DNA of 51,521 nucleotides from an uncultured Lachnospiraceae bacterium (GCA_910579425.1 CAJTVL010000029.1:1-51521), one strand, 5' to 3'; counted from the first letter of the stretch, positions 7,864 to 17,513 are shown. Numbers and translations: made by a program. The notes: generated from the letters alone by a model not told the origin.

Positions 7864-8094
7864 TCAGTCGCATAAAAAGTTTTTCAATAATTTTATGTCT
7901 TCGTCCTGTTCAAACCGGATTGTGCCGCTTTGAAGCAGTTCCGGATTAGATGCTATCGTGAAGAAGATATATTGGCTTAATGTTGACTTTAGGGCAATGC
8001 GGTCGCCTTCTGAGGTTTCAAATAATACTTCGGCACTGCATTTCTGAACTTGTTTTAGGAAATTTAATATGTTTATATTCGGGTTTATATGCAT
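7864..8094 (-). CDS. Small hypothetical protein (76 aa)
   Basis: This is a soluble alpha/beta small protein with the pattern LKQVQKCSAEVLFETSEGDRI followed by LKSTLSQYIFFTIASNPELL and a DEDIKLLKNFL tail. I recall similar small proteins in Lachnospiraceae without an experimentally known role. A strong AAGGAGG ribosome site supports the start. It precedes the AraC regulator gene with a 47-bp gap, and a shared transcript is likely. It could be a partner or modulator, but nothing in the sequence proves that. Confidence 0.7.
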   Translation of the reverse strand: MHINPNINILNFLKQVQKCSAEVLFETSEGDRIALKSTLSQYIFFTIASNPELLQSGTIRFEQDEDIKLLKNFLCD

Positions 8095-8247
8095 AAATAG
8101 TCCTCCTTATTTTGCCATAGCATCAGTATACAGGAAAAACAGAAGAAGTGTTTAAAAAATTAATTATTATGTTAAAAAATTGCTGTAATGAATTTAGAAG
8201 ACATATTTTTCCCCAAAAAATTAAAAGAAAACATGAATTCAAAAACA

Positions 8248-8273
8248 TTGACATTTAGCAATTAAGATAGAAT
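8248..8273 (+). promoter_or_regulatory. Possible promoter for the MATE gene
   Basis: A perfect TTGACA at 8248-8253 is followed by TAGAAT at 8268-8273. The 14-bp spacer is shorter than optimal, so either the -10 is another weak hexamer slightly downstream or an activator helps. It lies about 80 bp before the MATE start in an AT-rich intergenic region. Confidence 0.3.
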
Positions 8274-8353
8274 GGTCATAAAAAAACTGAGAGATCCGAA
8301 ACGAGAAATCTGTTTGTCGAAAGAAATTGGGAAAAGTAAGGAGGCTGAACAAA

Positions 8354-9709
8354 ATGCAATATGAAAAATTATTTCGGACACAGTCAGTATGGAAATCTAT
8401 TTTTTCACTGGCGGTTCCTTCAGTAATTATTATTTTGGTTATGATTCTCTACAATATGACAGATATGTTTTTTGTGGGTCAGTTAGGAGATACAAGACAG
8501 GTAGCGGCTGTTTCTGTGGTGGGTCCGCTTTTTTCTTTGTCAGCAGCAGTGGCGACTATGTTAGGCAGCGGCGGCTGTGCGCTGATTGCAAAGGCATTGG
8601 GCAGTGACCATATGCAGGAAGCAAAAGCTTATGCCAGTCTTTGTTTTTGGGGAGCCATAGGATTTGGGATTGTAATTGGCGCGGTATTGCTGTCAGCAGG
8701 AAAGGCTATTCTGCCTGTACTTGGTGCAACGGAGGAGATTTTACCGTATGCAGGAATCTACTTGTACGTTTGCGCTTTGGGTGTGCCCTTTATGCTTGCT
8801 TCCACAACGCTCGGAACCATTATACGGGCGGAAGGGGCGATCAAGGAAGGAATGGTTGGGAATATGGCAGCCACTTTTGTAAATATTCTGCTGGATCCGT
8901 TATTCATTTTAGTTTTTGGAATGGGAGTTGCAGGCGCGGCAGCGGCAACAGTAATCGGAAATCTCGTGGGAACATTGTATTATGTTTATTTTATGAGAAA
9001 AAAGGCGGTTGTACTGAATATGAGTATTCGATTGGCGGCGAAAAACCGAAAAGAATTGTTTTCCGTTATTATGCTGGGAATGCCCAATGCACTCAGCAGT
9101 ATATTGTCTGGATTTGCCTCTACATTTTCCAACAGGCTGCTTAGGGGTTACGGGACAGGTGCAATTGCAGCCATGGCGGCAGCAGGAAAGACTACGATGC
9201 TGATTGGGATGATACAAATGGGTATCTGTATGGGAATCCAGCCATTGCTGGCATACAATTACGGAGCGAAAGATATTGCCCGTTTAAAGGAAATCATACA
9301 AAAAGTCTCAATCCTTACAATTGGCGTCGGGGCGGTGACGGGAGGATTTTGTTATTTTTGCCGAAGCCAGATTATCAGTATGTTTATCAAAGAAAGTTCA
9401 GTTGCCGTTATGGGCGAGGAAATGGTATTGTTTCTGGTAATAGCCAGCCCTGTTATCGGGCTGTACTATCTGAGTACTAATTTTGTACAGGCTTCCGGAT
9501 GTGCGGTTCCGGCAACTGTGATGTCAGTACTCCGGCAGGGGATTCTTCTGATTCCGTCTTTGTATCTGTTTCACGGGTTGATGGGATTGTCCGGTATTGC
9601 TGCGGCACATACGGCAGCAGATATACTGTCTGTGGCAGTCAGCATGCTGCTTTTGTTTCGTCAATATCGTATGTTGGTTAAAAAGGTGGAAGAGCAGAGC
9701 GGAGATTAA
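8354..9709 (+). CDS. MATE-family efflux transporter (451 aa)
   Basis: This is a polytopic membrane protein with about twelve predicted helices in two homologous halves and MATE signatures, including a first helix with VPSVIIILVMILYNMTDMFFVGQLGD and the conserved IIRAEGAIKEGMVGNM segment. MATE proteins export organic cations, drugs and small metabolites by H+ or Na+ antiport. ATG 8354 with AAGGAGG 9 bp upstream is preferred over an upstream TTG at 8327. The gene ends in a 4-bp overlap with the convergent AraC gene. Its place beside glycoside genes allows a role in exporting an aglycone or toxic product, but this is only inference. Confidence 0.9.
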   Translation: MQYEKLFRTQSVWKSIFSLAVPSVIIILVMILYNMTDMFFVGQLGDTRQVAAVSVVGPLFSLSAAVATMLGSGGCALIAKALGSDHMQEAKAYASLCFWGAIGFGIVIGAVLLSAGKAILPVLGATEEILPYAGIYLYVCALGVPFMLASTTLGTIIRAEGAIKEGMVGNMAATFVNILLDPLFILVFGMGVAGAAAATVIGNLVGTLYYVYFMRKKAVVLNMSIRLAAKNRKELFSVIMLGMPNALSSILSGFASTFSNRLLRGYGTGAIAAMAAAGKTTMLIGMIQMGICMGIQPLLAYNYGAKDIARLKEIIQKVSILTIGVGAVTGGFCYFCRSQIISMFIKESSVAVMGEEMVLFLVIASPVIGLYYLSTNFVQASGCAVPATVMSVLRQGILLIPSLYLFHGLMGLSGIAAAHTAADILSVAVSMLLLFRQYRMLVKKVEEQSGD

Positions 9710-10773
9710 TGCATGGTCTTACGGTAAGTCTTGGGGGTCATATGATAATATTCCTCAAAGGCTTTATAAAATTGGGTATAGTTACAAAAGCCAAGCAGTT
9801 CTGCGATTTCATTAATATTCATTTGGGAGGAAAGCAGTAACTGCGCTGCTCTTGTCATACAGAGTGAAGAACTATATTCGTAAATTCCAAGGCCCGTATA
9901 CTTGCGTATTATTTTGTAAAGATAGTCTCCGGAATAGTTGAAATTCTCCTCAAGCTGTCGGCGAGAAACTTTTCTGCCTGTTTTTTTCATAAATTGTGAG
10001 AGCTGTTCAAACAGTATTCTTTCTGATTCGGTTCCGGGTTTGACGGGTGTGTTTTGATAGTTATTTTGGTCAAACAGATGCCAGAACAATTCCATACAAA
10101 GGGCGCGCAGCTGGAAAGAGGAGCCAAAGACGGGTTCCTGTATTTCATGGAACATTTTTTCAAATATGGAATGAATATATTGTTTCACCCACGAAGCGTC
10201 TCTAAGGGGAATGAAATCAATATACTCTTTCTGTTCAGGGTTTTCCTGATGCAGAGTCTGGAGAAAGAAATTCTTCATCAGTCCATTGCAGGGGGCGTCT
10301 TCCGTCGGGAAATATTGTTCCGCGGTAAACAGGTTTCTGGCAAAATTTTTGGATAACTGCAGAAACAGTATTCTTGATGCGTTATGATATTCTTCGATAT
10401 GCTGTGTGTTTGTATTAATTAGGCAGCAGCTTCCGGCGGGATAAACATGCCGTTCATATTCAATGTTTTGATATACGGTGCCCTCAATAACAAACATCAA
10501 TTCAAAGAAGTCATGCTGATGAAGTTTTCCGTTATCTATATAAGGTGCAATTTCTGCATTGCTGAAGGAAGTATAGAGGGAAGATCTGGGTGATGACTGC
10601 ATGATAATCAAACGGGCATCCGGATTATCAGGAAGGCTTGTGCATAAGAAAAGTTCAAAGGGAACTTCTGTCCGGTAATTAAAGGGCAGCACGAACCCGG
10701 ATGGTTCCAGGATATTTTTATAGTCTCCCACAATATTCCATTTTCCTGTAGTGCCTGTACTGAGGTGATACAT
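9706..10773 (-). CDS. AraC-family regulator with cupin sensor domain (355 aa)
   Basis: The N-terminal half contains a cupin-type AraC_binding domain (HQHDFFELMFVIEGTVYQNI, then YPAGSCCLINTNTQH) that usually binds a small sugar ligand. The C-terminal 100 residues carry two helix-turn-helix motifs (SRRQLEENFNYSGDYLYKII, INEIAELLGFCNYTQFYKAF). An AAGGAG site lies upstream of the ATG. It is divergent from the GH2/GH43/esterase operon starting at 10915, with a 141-bp intergenic region, the classical arrangement of an AraC activator and its target. It is therefore the best candidate activator of that operon. Confidence 0.9.
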   Translation of the reverse strand: MYHLSTGTTGKWNIVGDYKNILEPSGFVLPFNYRTEVPFELFLCTSLPDNPDARLIIMQSSPRSSLYTSFSNAEIAPYIDNGKLHQHDFFELMFVIEGTVYQNIEYERHVYPAGSCCLINTNTQHIEEYHNASRILFLQLSKNFARNLFTAEQYFPTEDAPCNGLMKNFFLQTLHQENPEQKEYIDFIPLRDASWVKQYIHSIFEKMFHEIQEPVFGSSFQLRALCMELFWHLFDQNNYQNTPVKPGTESERILFEQLSQFMKKTGRKVSRRQLEENFNYSGDYLYKIIRKYTGLGIYEYSSSLCMTRAAQLLLSSQMNINEIAELLGFCNYTQFYKAFEEYYHMTPKTYRKTMH

Positions 10774-10914
10774 GTTAAGCTCCTTAAATTGAATATGATA
10801 TAAAAATGGGAAAAGTTCTTTTAAATGCTATATAAAGTGATAACTATATCATTTACAATTATATTACAGCTTATTATCTGTGTAAAGAATATAAAGATGG
10901 GAGGAAGAGGAGGT

Positions 10915-13332
10915 ATGGTCAAATCAGATTTTAATTTAGGATGGATGTTTTATAAGGAAGGGCATGAAAAGGATAAAAAAGAAGTAGCGCTTCCCCATGA
11001 TGCCATGATTTATGAGCAGAGAAGCAGAGAAGCAGTTACGGCAGGGGCATGTGGATACTTTCCGGGTGGAAAATATGTCTATGAGAAGTCTTTTGAAGCG
11101 CCGGTTGAATGGAAAGGCAAAAAGATAATATTGGAATTCGAGGGAATCTATCAGCAGGCGCAGGTATATCTGAATGGACAGCTTACAGGCACAAATATAT
11201 ACGGGTATTCTAATTTCTATGTGCCGTTAGAGGATGGCCTTGTATATGGAGAGGGCAATCAGCTTAAAGTGGTTGCTGATAATTCAAAATGCCCGAACAG
11301 CAGATGGTATTCCGGCAGTGGAATCTATCGTAAAGTGAACCTTTATGTGGGAGAGGAATGTTATATTCAGCCGGAGGGAGTAAAAATCACAACACCGGAA
11401 ATTGACAGGATACAAATTGAGGCTGACGTTACGGGCGGGGAACAGCTGAGAGCATTAATATTTGACAAGGGCAGGAAAATTGCTGAAGGTCTGACAGAGA
11501 TCAAGGAATCATTGGTAAAGTTGTCACTGGACATACAGAAAGCGCAGCTTTGGGACGCGGAGAATCCTTACTTATATGAATATCAGTTAGAATTGATTAA
11601 TGATGGAAAAGCAGTTGATTGTGTAAAAGGATTTCTGGGAATCCGGACATTGTCGTGGGATACAAAAGGCTTTCTGGTAAACGGGAAAGAAGTGCTTCTT
11701 AGGGGAGCATGTATTCACCATGATAATGGTATCCTTGGAGGGTGTTCTTTTCAAGAAGCAGAAGAGCGTAGAATACGTATTTTGAAGGAGGCAGGTTTTA
11801 ATGCTATCCGGTGTTCCCACAATCCTGCATCAAAGGATTTGCTGTTGGCATGCGATAAACTTGGTATGTATGTCATGGACGAATTTGCAGATCAGTGGTT
11901 GATACATAAAAATCCATATGATTACGCCGACACTGATTTTAGAAAGAACTGGCAGCAGGATTTAAGGGCGATGGTGCTTAAAAATTATAACCATCCAAGC
12001 GTGATCATGAATTCGATTGGTAATGAAATTTCGGAGCTTGCGTTGCCGGAAGGTCAGGAGTACTGTCGGAAAATGGCTGAGTTTGCAAGAAGTATTGACC
12101 CGTCAAGACCGGTAACTCTGGGAGTTAACCTTATGCTTTGCAGTATGACGGCAAAAGGAGGAGGTATTTACGGTGAAAAGAAAGATAAAAAGGGGAAGAA
12201 GAAAGAAAACCAGAATGGAAGCCAGACGATGGACAATGCTCCTACCAGTACTTTTTTCAATATGTTGATGAATATGGCCGGCGGAATGATTGAAAAAATG
12301 GCAGCCAAACCGGCGGCGGATAAAGCATCAGAGGAAGCGTTCGCAAGCCTTGATATCGGAGGATACAATTATGCGGCTTCCCGCTATGAGATTGACAAAG
12401 ATCTGCATCCCGACCGTGTGATTGTCGGTTCGGAGACACTTCCTAAAAATCTATACAAAAACTGGCAGCTTGTGAAAAAGCTTCCGCATGTAATAGGAGA
12501 TTTCATGTGGACGGGGTGGGATTATCTTGGCGAGGCTGGTATCGGGACAGTCCGATACAAAAGCTTTAAAAAACCGGGGAATGATGCGCCGATTATTTCC
12601 GGCGGCTGCGGTGTTATTGATATCTGTGGGAAAATCCGTCCTGAGGTGCAGTGGAACAAACTTATCTGGGGATTAACGAATACGCCCGGAATCGGTGTGG
12701 AGCCATTGACACATGCCGGGGATCTGGGGTCTGTGTCTATGTGGCGTGATACGGATGCCGTGGGAAGCTGGTCATGGAGTGGCTGTGAAGGAAGAAAAAC
12801 CAAGGTAACAGTTTATTCAAACGGAGCAGAGGCAGAACTGCTTGTCAATGGAAAATCTTACGGAAGAAAAACAACAAAAGAATGCAAGACAGTCTTTAAA
12901 AATGTGCGTTATGAAGAAGGCACGATTACAGCGGTTTCTTATGATGTACAGGGAAAGGAAATTTCCCGAAGCTCATTAAAGACAGCGAAAGGTAAAACGG
13001 TTTTGGCTGTTAATGCAGAGAAGACGGAACTGACGGCAGACGGACAGGACTTGTGTTATTTGAACATTGATCTTATAGGTGAAGATGGAATCACGAAATC
13101 ATCAGAGGATATGCCTATATCGATAGAGGTAAGCGGTGCGGGCACGCTACAGGCGTTTGGTTCTGCCAGACCGAATATGGGAGAAGATTTCCATAGCAGG
13201 CAGCATACAACTTACTATGGGAAAGCACAGGCGGTAATCCGTGCAGGTGAAAAGTCAGGAAACATATTAGTAAAAGTAAGCGGAGAGGGACTTGGTACAA
13301 AAGAAGTGTCTATTCATGTGAAAGAAAAGTAA
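10915..13332 (+). CDS. Glycoside hydrolase family 2 (beta-galactosidase-like), cytoplasmic
   Basis: This is a GH2 retaining glycosidase with an N-terminal jelly-roll sugar-binding domain, an Ig-like sandwich, a TIM-barrel catalytic domain and C-terminal Ig-like domains. The probable acid/base is E371 in SIGNEISE and the nucleophile E507 in VGSETLPKN. Between them lies a lysine-rich linker and methionine-rich insertion (about residues 419-475, including FFNMLMNMAGGMIEKMA). The start at 10915 is chosen because the upstream in-frame residues are hydrophobic and do not fit the family, and GGAGG motifs precede this ATG. No signal peptide is seen. No NxKG glucuronidase motif was found, so beta-galactosidase or a related activity is likely. 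It is the first gene of the four-gene operon to 17513. Confidence 0.88.
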   Translation: MVKSDFNLGWMFYKEGHEKDKKEVALPHDAMIYEQRSREAVTAGACGYFPGGKYVYEKSFEAPVEWKGKKIILEFEGIYQQAQVYLNGQLTGTNIYGYSNFYVPLEDGLVYGEGNQLKVVADNSKCPNSRWYSGSGIYRKVNLYVGEECYIQPEGVKITTPEIDRIQIEADVTGGEQLRALIFDKGRKIAEGLTEIKESLVKLSLDIQKAQLWDAENPYLYEYQLELINDGKAVDCVKGFLGIRTLSWDTKGFLVNGKEVLLRGACIHHDNGILGGCSFQEAEERRIRILKEAGFNAIRCSHNPASKDLLLACDKLGMYVMDEFADQWLIHKNPYDYADTDFRKNWQQDLRAMVLKNYNHPSVIMNSIGNEISELALPEGQEYCRKMAEFARSIDPSRPVTLGVNLMLCSMTAKGGGIYGEKKDKKGKKKENQNGSQTMDNAPTSTFFNMLMNMAGGMIEKMAAKPAADKASEEAFASLDIGGYNYAASRYEIDKDLHPDRVIVGSETLPKNLYKNWQLVKKLPHVIGDFMWTGWDYLGEAGIGTVRYKSFKKPGNDAPIISGGCGVIDICGKIRPEVQWNKLIWGLTNTPGIGVEPLTHAGDLGSVSMWRDTDAVGSWSWSGCEGRKTKVTVYSNGAEAELLVNGKSYGRKTTKECKTVFKNVRYEEGTITAVSYDVQGKEISRSSLKTAKGKTVLAVNAEKTELTADGQDLCYLNIDLIGEDGITKSSEDMPISIEVSGAGTLQAFGSARPNMGEDFHSRQHTTYYGKAQAVIRAGEKSGNILVKVSGEGLGTKEVSIHVKEK

Positions 13333-13355
13333 GTTTTAGAAGGAGGATGATGAGG

Positions 13356-14828
13356 ATGAAACGTCAAGCATATAATCCCTATCTGCCGGCGTGGGAATAT
13401 ATTCCGGATGGGGAGCCCAGAGTATTTGGGGACAGGTTGTATATTTTTGGAAGTCATGACAGGTTTGGTGCCGAAGGGTATTGTGAAAACGACTATGTGG
13501 CATGGTCTGCACCAGTGGAGGACTTGTCAGATTGGAGATATGAAGGCGTAATTTTCCGGAAAGATCAGACACCGTGGAATACACGTAATCAGGCATATTA
13601 TGCTCCGGATTGTGTGCAGGGACCGGATGGGCGGTATTATCTCTATTACTTTGTAGTGAATTCCAGCATTATTTCGGTGGCAGTTTGTGATAAACCGGCA
13701 GGGAAATATGAGTATCTGGGAGATGTGAGCCTGCCGGACGGGCATGCTTACGGAACCAAACCTGAAGAATGGTTTACCTTTGATCCTGCAGTTCTGGTGG
13801 ATGATGACGGAAGAATATGGCTTTATACAGGTAGCAGCCAGCCGGAGAACGGACAATACGGACATGAGATTAAGGGCTGCTTCGTGATGGAATTAGCTGA
13901 AGATATGCTTACGGTGATAAGTAAGCCCCAAATTCTCCTTTCTGCAAAATGGGTATATACAGAACCGAATTTTTTTGAGGGGGCATCCATACGGCATATT
14001 GGGGAATGGTATTATCTTGTTTATCCGGCAACAAACATGACGGGGCTGAACTACTCCATGAGCCGTTTCCCAGACAGAGATTTTGTTCATAAGGGGGCAA
14101 TTCATTGTTCCAGTAATATTGGTTATCAGGGACGCAGTCTTATGCAGGCCTCTTATCCAATGGGAAACAGTCATGGAGGTCTGGTATGCATAAAAGAACA
14201 ATGGTATATTTTTGATCATCGTGTGACAAATGGAAGCCCTTTTTCCAGACAAGGTGTGGCTGAGAAGATCACCATTCATCCGGATGGAACCATCGATATG
14301 GTAGAATCCACAAGCTGCGGTCTTAATGACGGTCCGTTGAAAGGAAGTGGGACTTATCCAGCATATATCGCCTGTGTACTGATGGGGAAACCAGCTGGAG
14401 AAATGTTTAACCCGATGGCGATGACAGGTCCATGTGTGACACAGGATGGGCCGGATTATGATCCGCCGGAGCCGGAAGGGGCGGAGATTAATGGGGAGAC
14501 AGCAAAGGATGCGCCGGTTTCCTATATTACAGGGCTTGAGGATGGCAGCCAGGCAGGTTACAAATATTTTGATATGACCAATACCAGACATCTTTCGGTA
14601 GTAACCCGCGGCGCCGGAGGGAAGCTTGAAATCTTAAACGGAGAATCCGGAGAAGCTGTTGCAGAAATACTGCTTTCGCAAAGCGATGACTGGGCGGTAT
14701 CCGAAACGGATTTTACGCCTGAACGGATTGTTGCGGAGAGGACAGATATTGCAGTTTCGCGTTGTCCACTGTTCCTTCGCTATCAAGGAGAGGGCAGTAT
14801 TGATATTTTAGAATTTACATTATCATAG
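13356..14828 (+). CDS. Glycoside hydrolase family 43 (490 aa)
   Basis: This is a five-bladed beta-propeller GH43 enzyme, usually alpha-L-arabinofuranosidase or beta-xylosidase. The three catalytic acids are visible: D18 in YIPDGEP, D143 in FDPAVLVDDDG and E208 in NFFEGAS. A C-terminal beta domain of about 130 residues follows the propeller. ATG 13356 is chosen over 13347 because AAGGAGG is then at a proper distance and the start matches the homologue at 34936 (MKIQAFNPFLPSYEYIPD). The two GH43 proteins are clear paralogues. It begins 23 bp after the GH2 stop and has no signal peptide, so it acts on imported oligosaccharides or glycosides. Confidence 0.9.
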   Translation: MKRQAYNPYLPAWEYIPDGEPRVFGDRLYIFGSHDRFGAEGYCENDYVAWSAPVEDLSDWRYEGVIFRKDQTPWNTRNQAYYAPDCVQGPDGRYYLYYFVVNSSIISVAVCDKPAGKYEYLGDVSLPDGHAYGTKPEEWFTFDPAVLVDDDGRIWLYTGSSQPENGQYGHEIKGCFVMELAEDMLTVISKPQILLSAKWVYTEPNFFEGASIRHIGEWYYLVYPATNMTGLNYSMSRFPDRDFVHKGAIHCSSNIGYQGRSLMQASYPMGNSHGGLVCIKEQWYIFDHRVTNGSPFSRQGVAEKITIHPDGTIDMVESTSCGLNDGPLKGSGTYPAYIACVLMGKPAGEMFNPMAMTGPCVTQDGPDYDPPEPEGAEINGETAKDAPVSYITGLEDGSQAGYKYFDMTNTRHLSVVTRGAGGKLEILNGESGEAVAEILLSQSDDWAVSETDFTPERIVAERTDIAVSRCPLFLRYQGEGSIDILEFTLS

Positions 14829-14841
14829 GAGGATCGAGAAC

Positions 14842-15882
14842 ATGAAAGTAGAAAAAATTGTATTGAATGAAGCAAGAGAAGTGTCATTAACGGCCTATCT
14901 TCTGGATACCGGGGGAGAATTCCGGAATATCTGCAAACGCCCGGCAGTTTTAATTCTTCCCGGCGGCGGATATCAGTTCTGCTCTGAAAGAGAGGCTGAT
15001 CCGGTCGCAATGCCTTATCTCAAAGCAGGATATCAGGCTTTTATCCTTAGATATTCGGTTGGGAAACATTCTGTGTGGCCGAATCCCCTGCAGGATTATG
15101 AACAGGCAATGGAAATGATCCGCAAGAGGTCAGAAGAGTGGAAAGTATTTTCCGATAAAGTTGCAGTAATTGGGTTTTCAGCGGGAGGGCATTTGGCGGC
15201 AGCAGCGGCGACAATGTCAGAGAATCGTCCTAATGCAGCAATTTTGGGATATCCGGTGACAGGTTCCGATGTGAAAGGCTGCTGTGCTACTGCGCCGGAT
15301 ACAATTTCCTGTGTGGATAAAAATACCTGTCCCTGTTTTATATTTGCAACACGGACAGATGCAATTGTTCCTGTTATGAACAGTATCCGATTTATGGAAG
15401 CGTTGGTGCAGGCGGATATTTCGTTTGAAAGCCATATTTATTCCTATGGACCTCATGGATTTTCAACATGCGATACTTCTGTTCAGAGTCGTGATACAGC
15501 TATTTCCTCACGTGTTCCTAACTGGATGTCCGATTCTATCGGGTGGTTGAAAGAGGTATTTGGGGATTTTGGAAACGGCGAAATGACAAAGCCCGTATGC
15601 AAGGCGCATGTGACGGATAATGATGGAGAGTTTTTATCCGTTGACTGTACCTTTGGTTACGTAATGGGAAATCCGGAAGGGTGGAAGGTTGTGGAAGGTT
15701 TTCTGGGGGGCGCAGGGAAACAGGAAAAACCGGAAGGGCAGGAAGCTCCGCAGATGACTCCGGAGATGATGTCTATGGCATCAGGAATGAAACTGAGGCA
15801 GATATTGGAGTATGCTCATATGCCTGAAGAAGTAATAGAGCAGGTTAACGATCAGCTTTCCATGATTCCCAATCAAAGATGA
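14842..15882 (+). CDS. Alpha/beta-hydrolase esterase with C-terminal DUF1858-like/Met-rich module
   Basis: The N-terminal 260 residues are an alpha/beta-hydrolase resembling BD-FAE and acetyl-xylan esterases: LPGGGY oxyanion region, S113 in GFSAGG, D173 in RTDAIVP and H205 in GPHGFS form the catalytic set. It probably removes acetyl or feruloyl-type esters from sugars. The last 75 or so residues are unrelated to the fold: FGYVMGNPEGWKVVEGFLGG, a linker rich in Gly/Glu/Pro, then PEMMSMASGMKLRQILEYAH and a final helix. The same module ends the GH3 at 26960 and the GH2 at 29487. An AGGAGG site precedes the ATG. The gene is 13 bp after GH43. Confidence 0.85.
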   Translation: MKVEKIVLNEAREVSLTAYLLDTGGEFRNICKRPAVLILPGGGYQFCSEREADPVAMPYLKAGYQAFILRYSVGKHSVWPNPLQDYEQAMEMIRKRSEEWKVFSDKVAVIGFSAGGHLAAAAATMSENRPNAAILGYPVTGSDVKGCCATAPDTISCVDKNTCPCFIFATRTDAIVPVMNSIRFMEALVQADISFESHIYSYGPHGFSTCDTSVQSRDTAISSRVPNWMSDSIGWLKEVFGDFGNGEMTKPVCKAHVTDNDGEFLSVDCTFGYVMGNPEGWKVVEGFLGGAGKQEKPEGQEAPQMTPEMMSMASGMKLRQILEYAHMPEEVIEQVNDQLSMIPNQR

Positions 15883-15944
15883 AGTGATTTGTGATCCATT
15901 GACATTCAAAAGACAGAGATAGAACAAGTAAACAAGGAGAGTCT

Positions 15945-17513
15945 ATGATCAAATTAGCAAAAATATTTCAAGATGGCATGACGTTTCAGAGAAATAAGCC
16001 ATGCAAAGTATGGGGAACCAGTTCAGAAGTGAAGACGGTAACTATTTATATGAATGAAAAGGAAGTTGCTGAAAGAGAACTACCGCAAGGAGATTTTGCT
16101 TTTTTTCTTCCCCCACAGGAAGCAGCACAGAATGTAACTGTCCGGATAGGAAATGATGTTGTGCTCAGAAATGTGGATTTTGGGGAGGTATGGTTTGCCG
16201 GCGGACAGAGCAATATGGAATTTCCCATGAAGTATGACAGTCAGTTTGAAGAAATGAAAAGCAGCCGGCCGGATGAGCATTTACGTTATTATGAAGTGGC
16301 AAAGTATTCCTTTGAAGGGGAGGAAGAAGAGGGGCTGAAAAGTAATCAGGACTGGAACTGCTGGAGATGTCTTACTCCGGAGGCGATTGGAAGTTTTTCG
16401 GCGGTAGCAGCATATTTTGCAATGGAGCTGCGGAAGCATTATAACATACCGGTGGCAATAGTCAGCTGTAATTGGGGAGGAACTTCAGCATCAGCATGGA
16501 TCAGCCGGGAAATGTTAGAGGCGGACGAAGAACTGGCAGTATATCTGCGTGAGTATGAAGAGAATCTTGCACATTTGGATATGGAAACATACTACCAGAT
16601 AAACTATGCGAAGAGAAAGGGAATGGGAAGCCCTTTCTCTCAAATGATCAACGATTTTATGATGAAAAATACGGTAACGATGGAACAGGTGATGCAGCAT
16701 GTAGGAAAGCTGGCAGCTGGAGCAGGCATGGAAATGCAGGGGGGAACGGCAGAAAACAGCGGCATGTCACAGGAGAGTTTTATGGTAACAGGCCCGCATG
16801 ATGAGAATCGCCCCTGCGGGTTGTATGAGTCCATGCTGTCAAAGGCTGCAGGCTTTACCATCAGGGGAGTCATCTGGTATCAGGGAGAAAGTGATGACAC
16901 GCATCCTGAAATTTATGAAAAACTGTTTACCCGATTGGTGGAGCAGCTTCGGAAGGACTGGGCAGAGGAGCTTCCGGTCATATATGCCCAGCTTGCACCT
17001 TTTGAAAGCTGGATGCAGTGCAGGGGGGATAAATTCCCGGAACTCAGGAAACAACAGTTTGATGCATGGGAGCATATTGATAATGTGCATATGATTTCCA
17101 CTTCAGATTGTGGAAACAGGTTTGATATTCATCCCAAAAATAAGCAGCCAATAGGAATACGCATGGCATTGAGTGCAAGACAGCATGTATATGGGGAAGC
17201 GGTGCAGGGGGACGCTCCTATCGCTGTGGAAATGAAAGTACAGGATAAGCAGATATGTATTCGATTTGACAATGCTGTCAGCCTTCATCTGGAAGGGCAG
17301 GAATTTCAGGAACTGGAGATTTATACAGGTGAAGAGAAGTGTGAGATTACCGGATGGAGTGTAAACGAAGATACGCTAACAGTTTTCATAAAAGAAGCCA
17401 TTATATCAAATGAAATTACTGCTGTTTTTGCCCAGACACCTTATTATCAGGTTTCTCTTTTTAATGAAAATGGGCTTCCGGCATTTCCTTTTATTTTACA
17501 AAAAAGAAGATAA
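15945..17513 (+). CDS. SGNH-type sialate O-acetylesterase family protein (522 aa)
   Basis: This is a serine esterase of the SGNH/GDSL superfamily (sialate O-acetylesterase-like), which removes acetyl groups from sialic acids or plant sugars. Block I GQSNMEF contains S89. GVIWYQGESD and the DIHPKNK block (D394, H396) are also present. The N-terminal Ig-like and C-terminal beta regions are typical. A methionine-rich helical insertion (about residues 226-270, SQMINDFMMKNTVTMEQVMQ) interrupts the catalytic domain between the WGGTSASAW block and the WYQGESD block. AAGGAG lies before the ATG. No signal peptide is present, which is unusual among characterised family members but matches the rest of this locus. 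It ends the first operon. Confidence 0.88.
   Translation: MIKLAKIFQDGMTFQRNKPCKVWGTSSEVKTVTIYMNEKEVAERELPQGDFAFFLPPQEAAQNVTVRIGNDVVLRNVDFGEVWFAGGQSNMEFPMKYDSQFEEMKSSRPDEHLRYYEVAKYSFEGEEEEGLKSNQDWNCWRCLTPEAIGSFSAVAAYFAMELRKHYNIPVAIVSCNWGGTSASAWISREMLEADEELAVYLREYEENLAHLDMETYYQINYAKRKGMGSPFSQMINDFMMKNTVTMEQVMQHVGKLAAGAGMEMQGGTAENSGMSQESFMVTGPHDENRPCGLYESMLSKAAGFTIRGVIWYQGESDDTHPEIYEKLFTRLVEQLRKDWAEELPVIYAQLAPFESWMQCRGDKFPELRKQQFDAWEHIDNVHMISTSDCGNRFDIHPKNKQPIGIRMALSARQHVYGEAVQGDAPIAVEMKVQDKQICIRFDNAVSLHLEGQEFQELEIYTGEEKCEITGWSVNEDTLTVFIKEAIISNEITAVFAQTPYYQVSLFNENGLPAFPFILQKRR

Noticed and set aside
8327..8353. TTG start for the MATE gene
   Set aside because: AAGGAGG is correctly spaced only for ATG 8354, and the added residues are not part of the family.
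10825..10914. Longer N-terminus of the first GH2, which could look like a signal peptide
   Set aside because: It is an AT-rich promoter region translated by chance; the conserved GH2 start follows at 10915 behind GGAGG motifs.
13893..14591. Long minus-strand open frame inside the GH43 gene
   Set aside because: It is a shadow of a strongly supported plus-strand gene, rich in Cys, His and Ile/Thr runs, and has no ribosome site.
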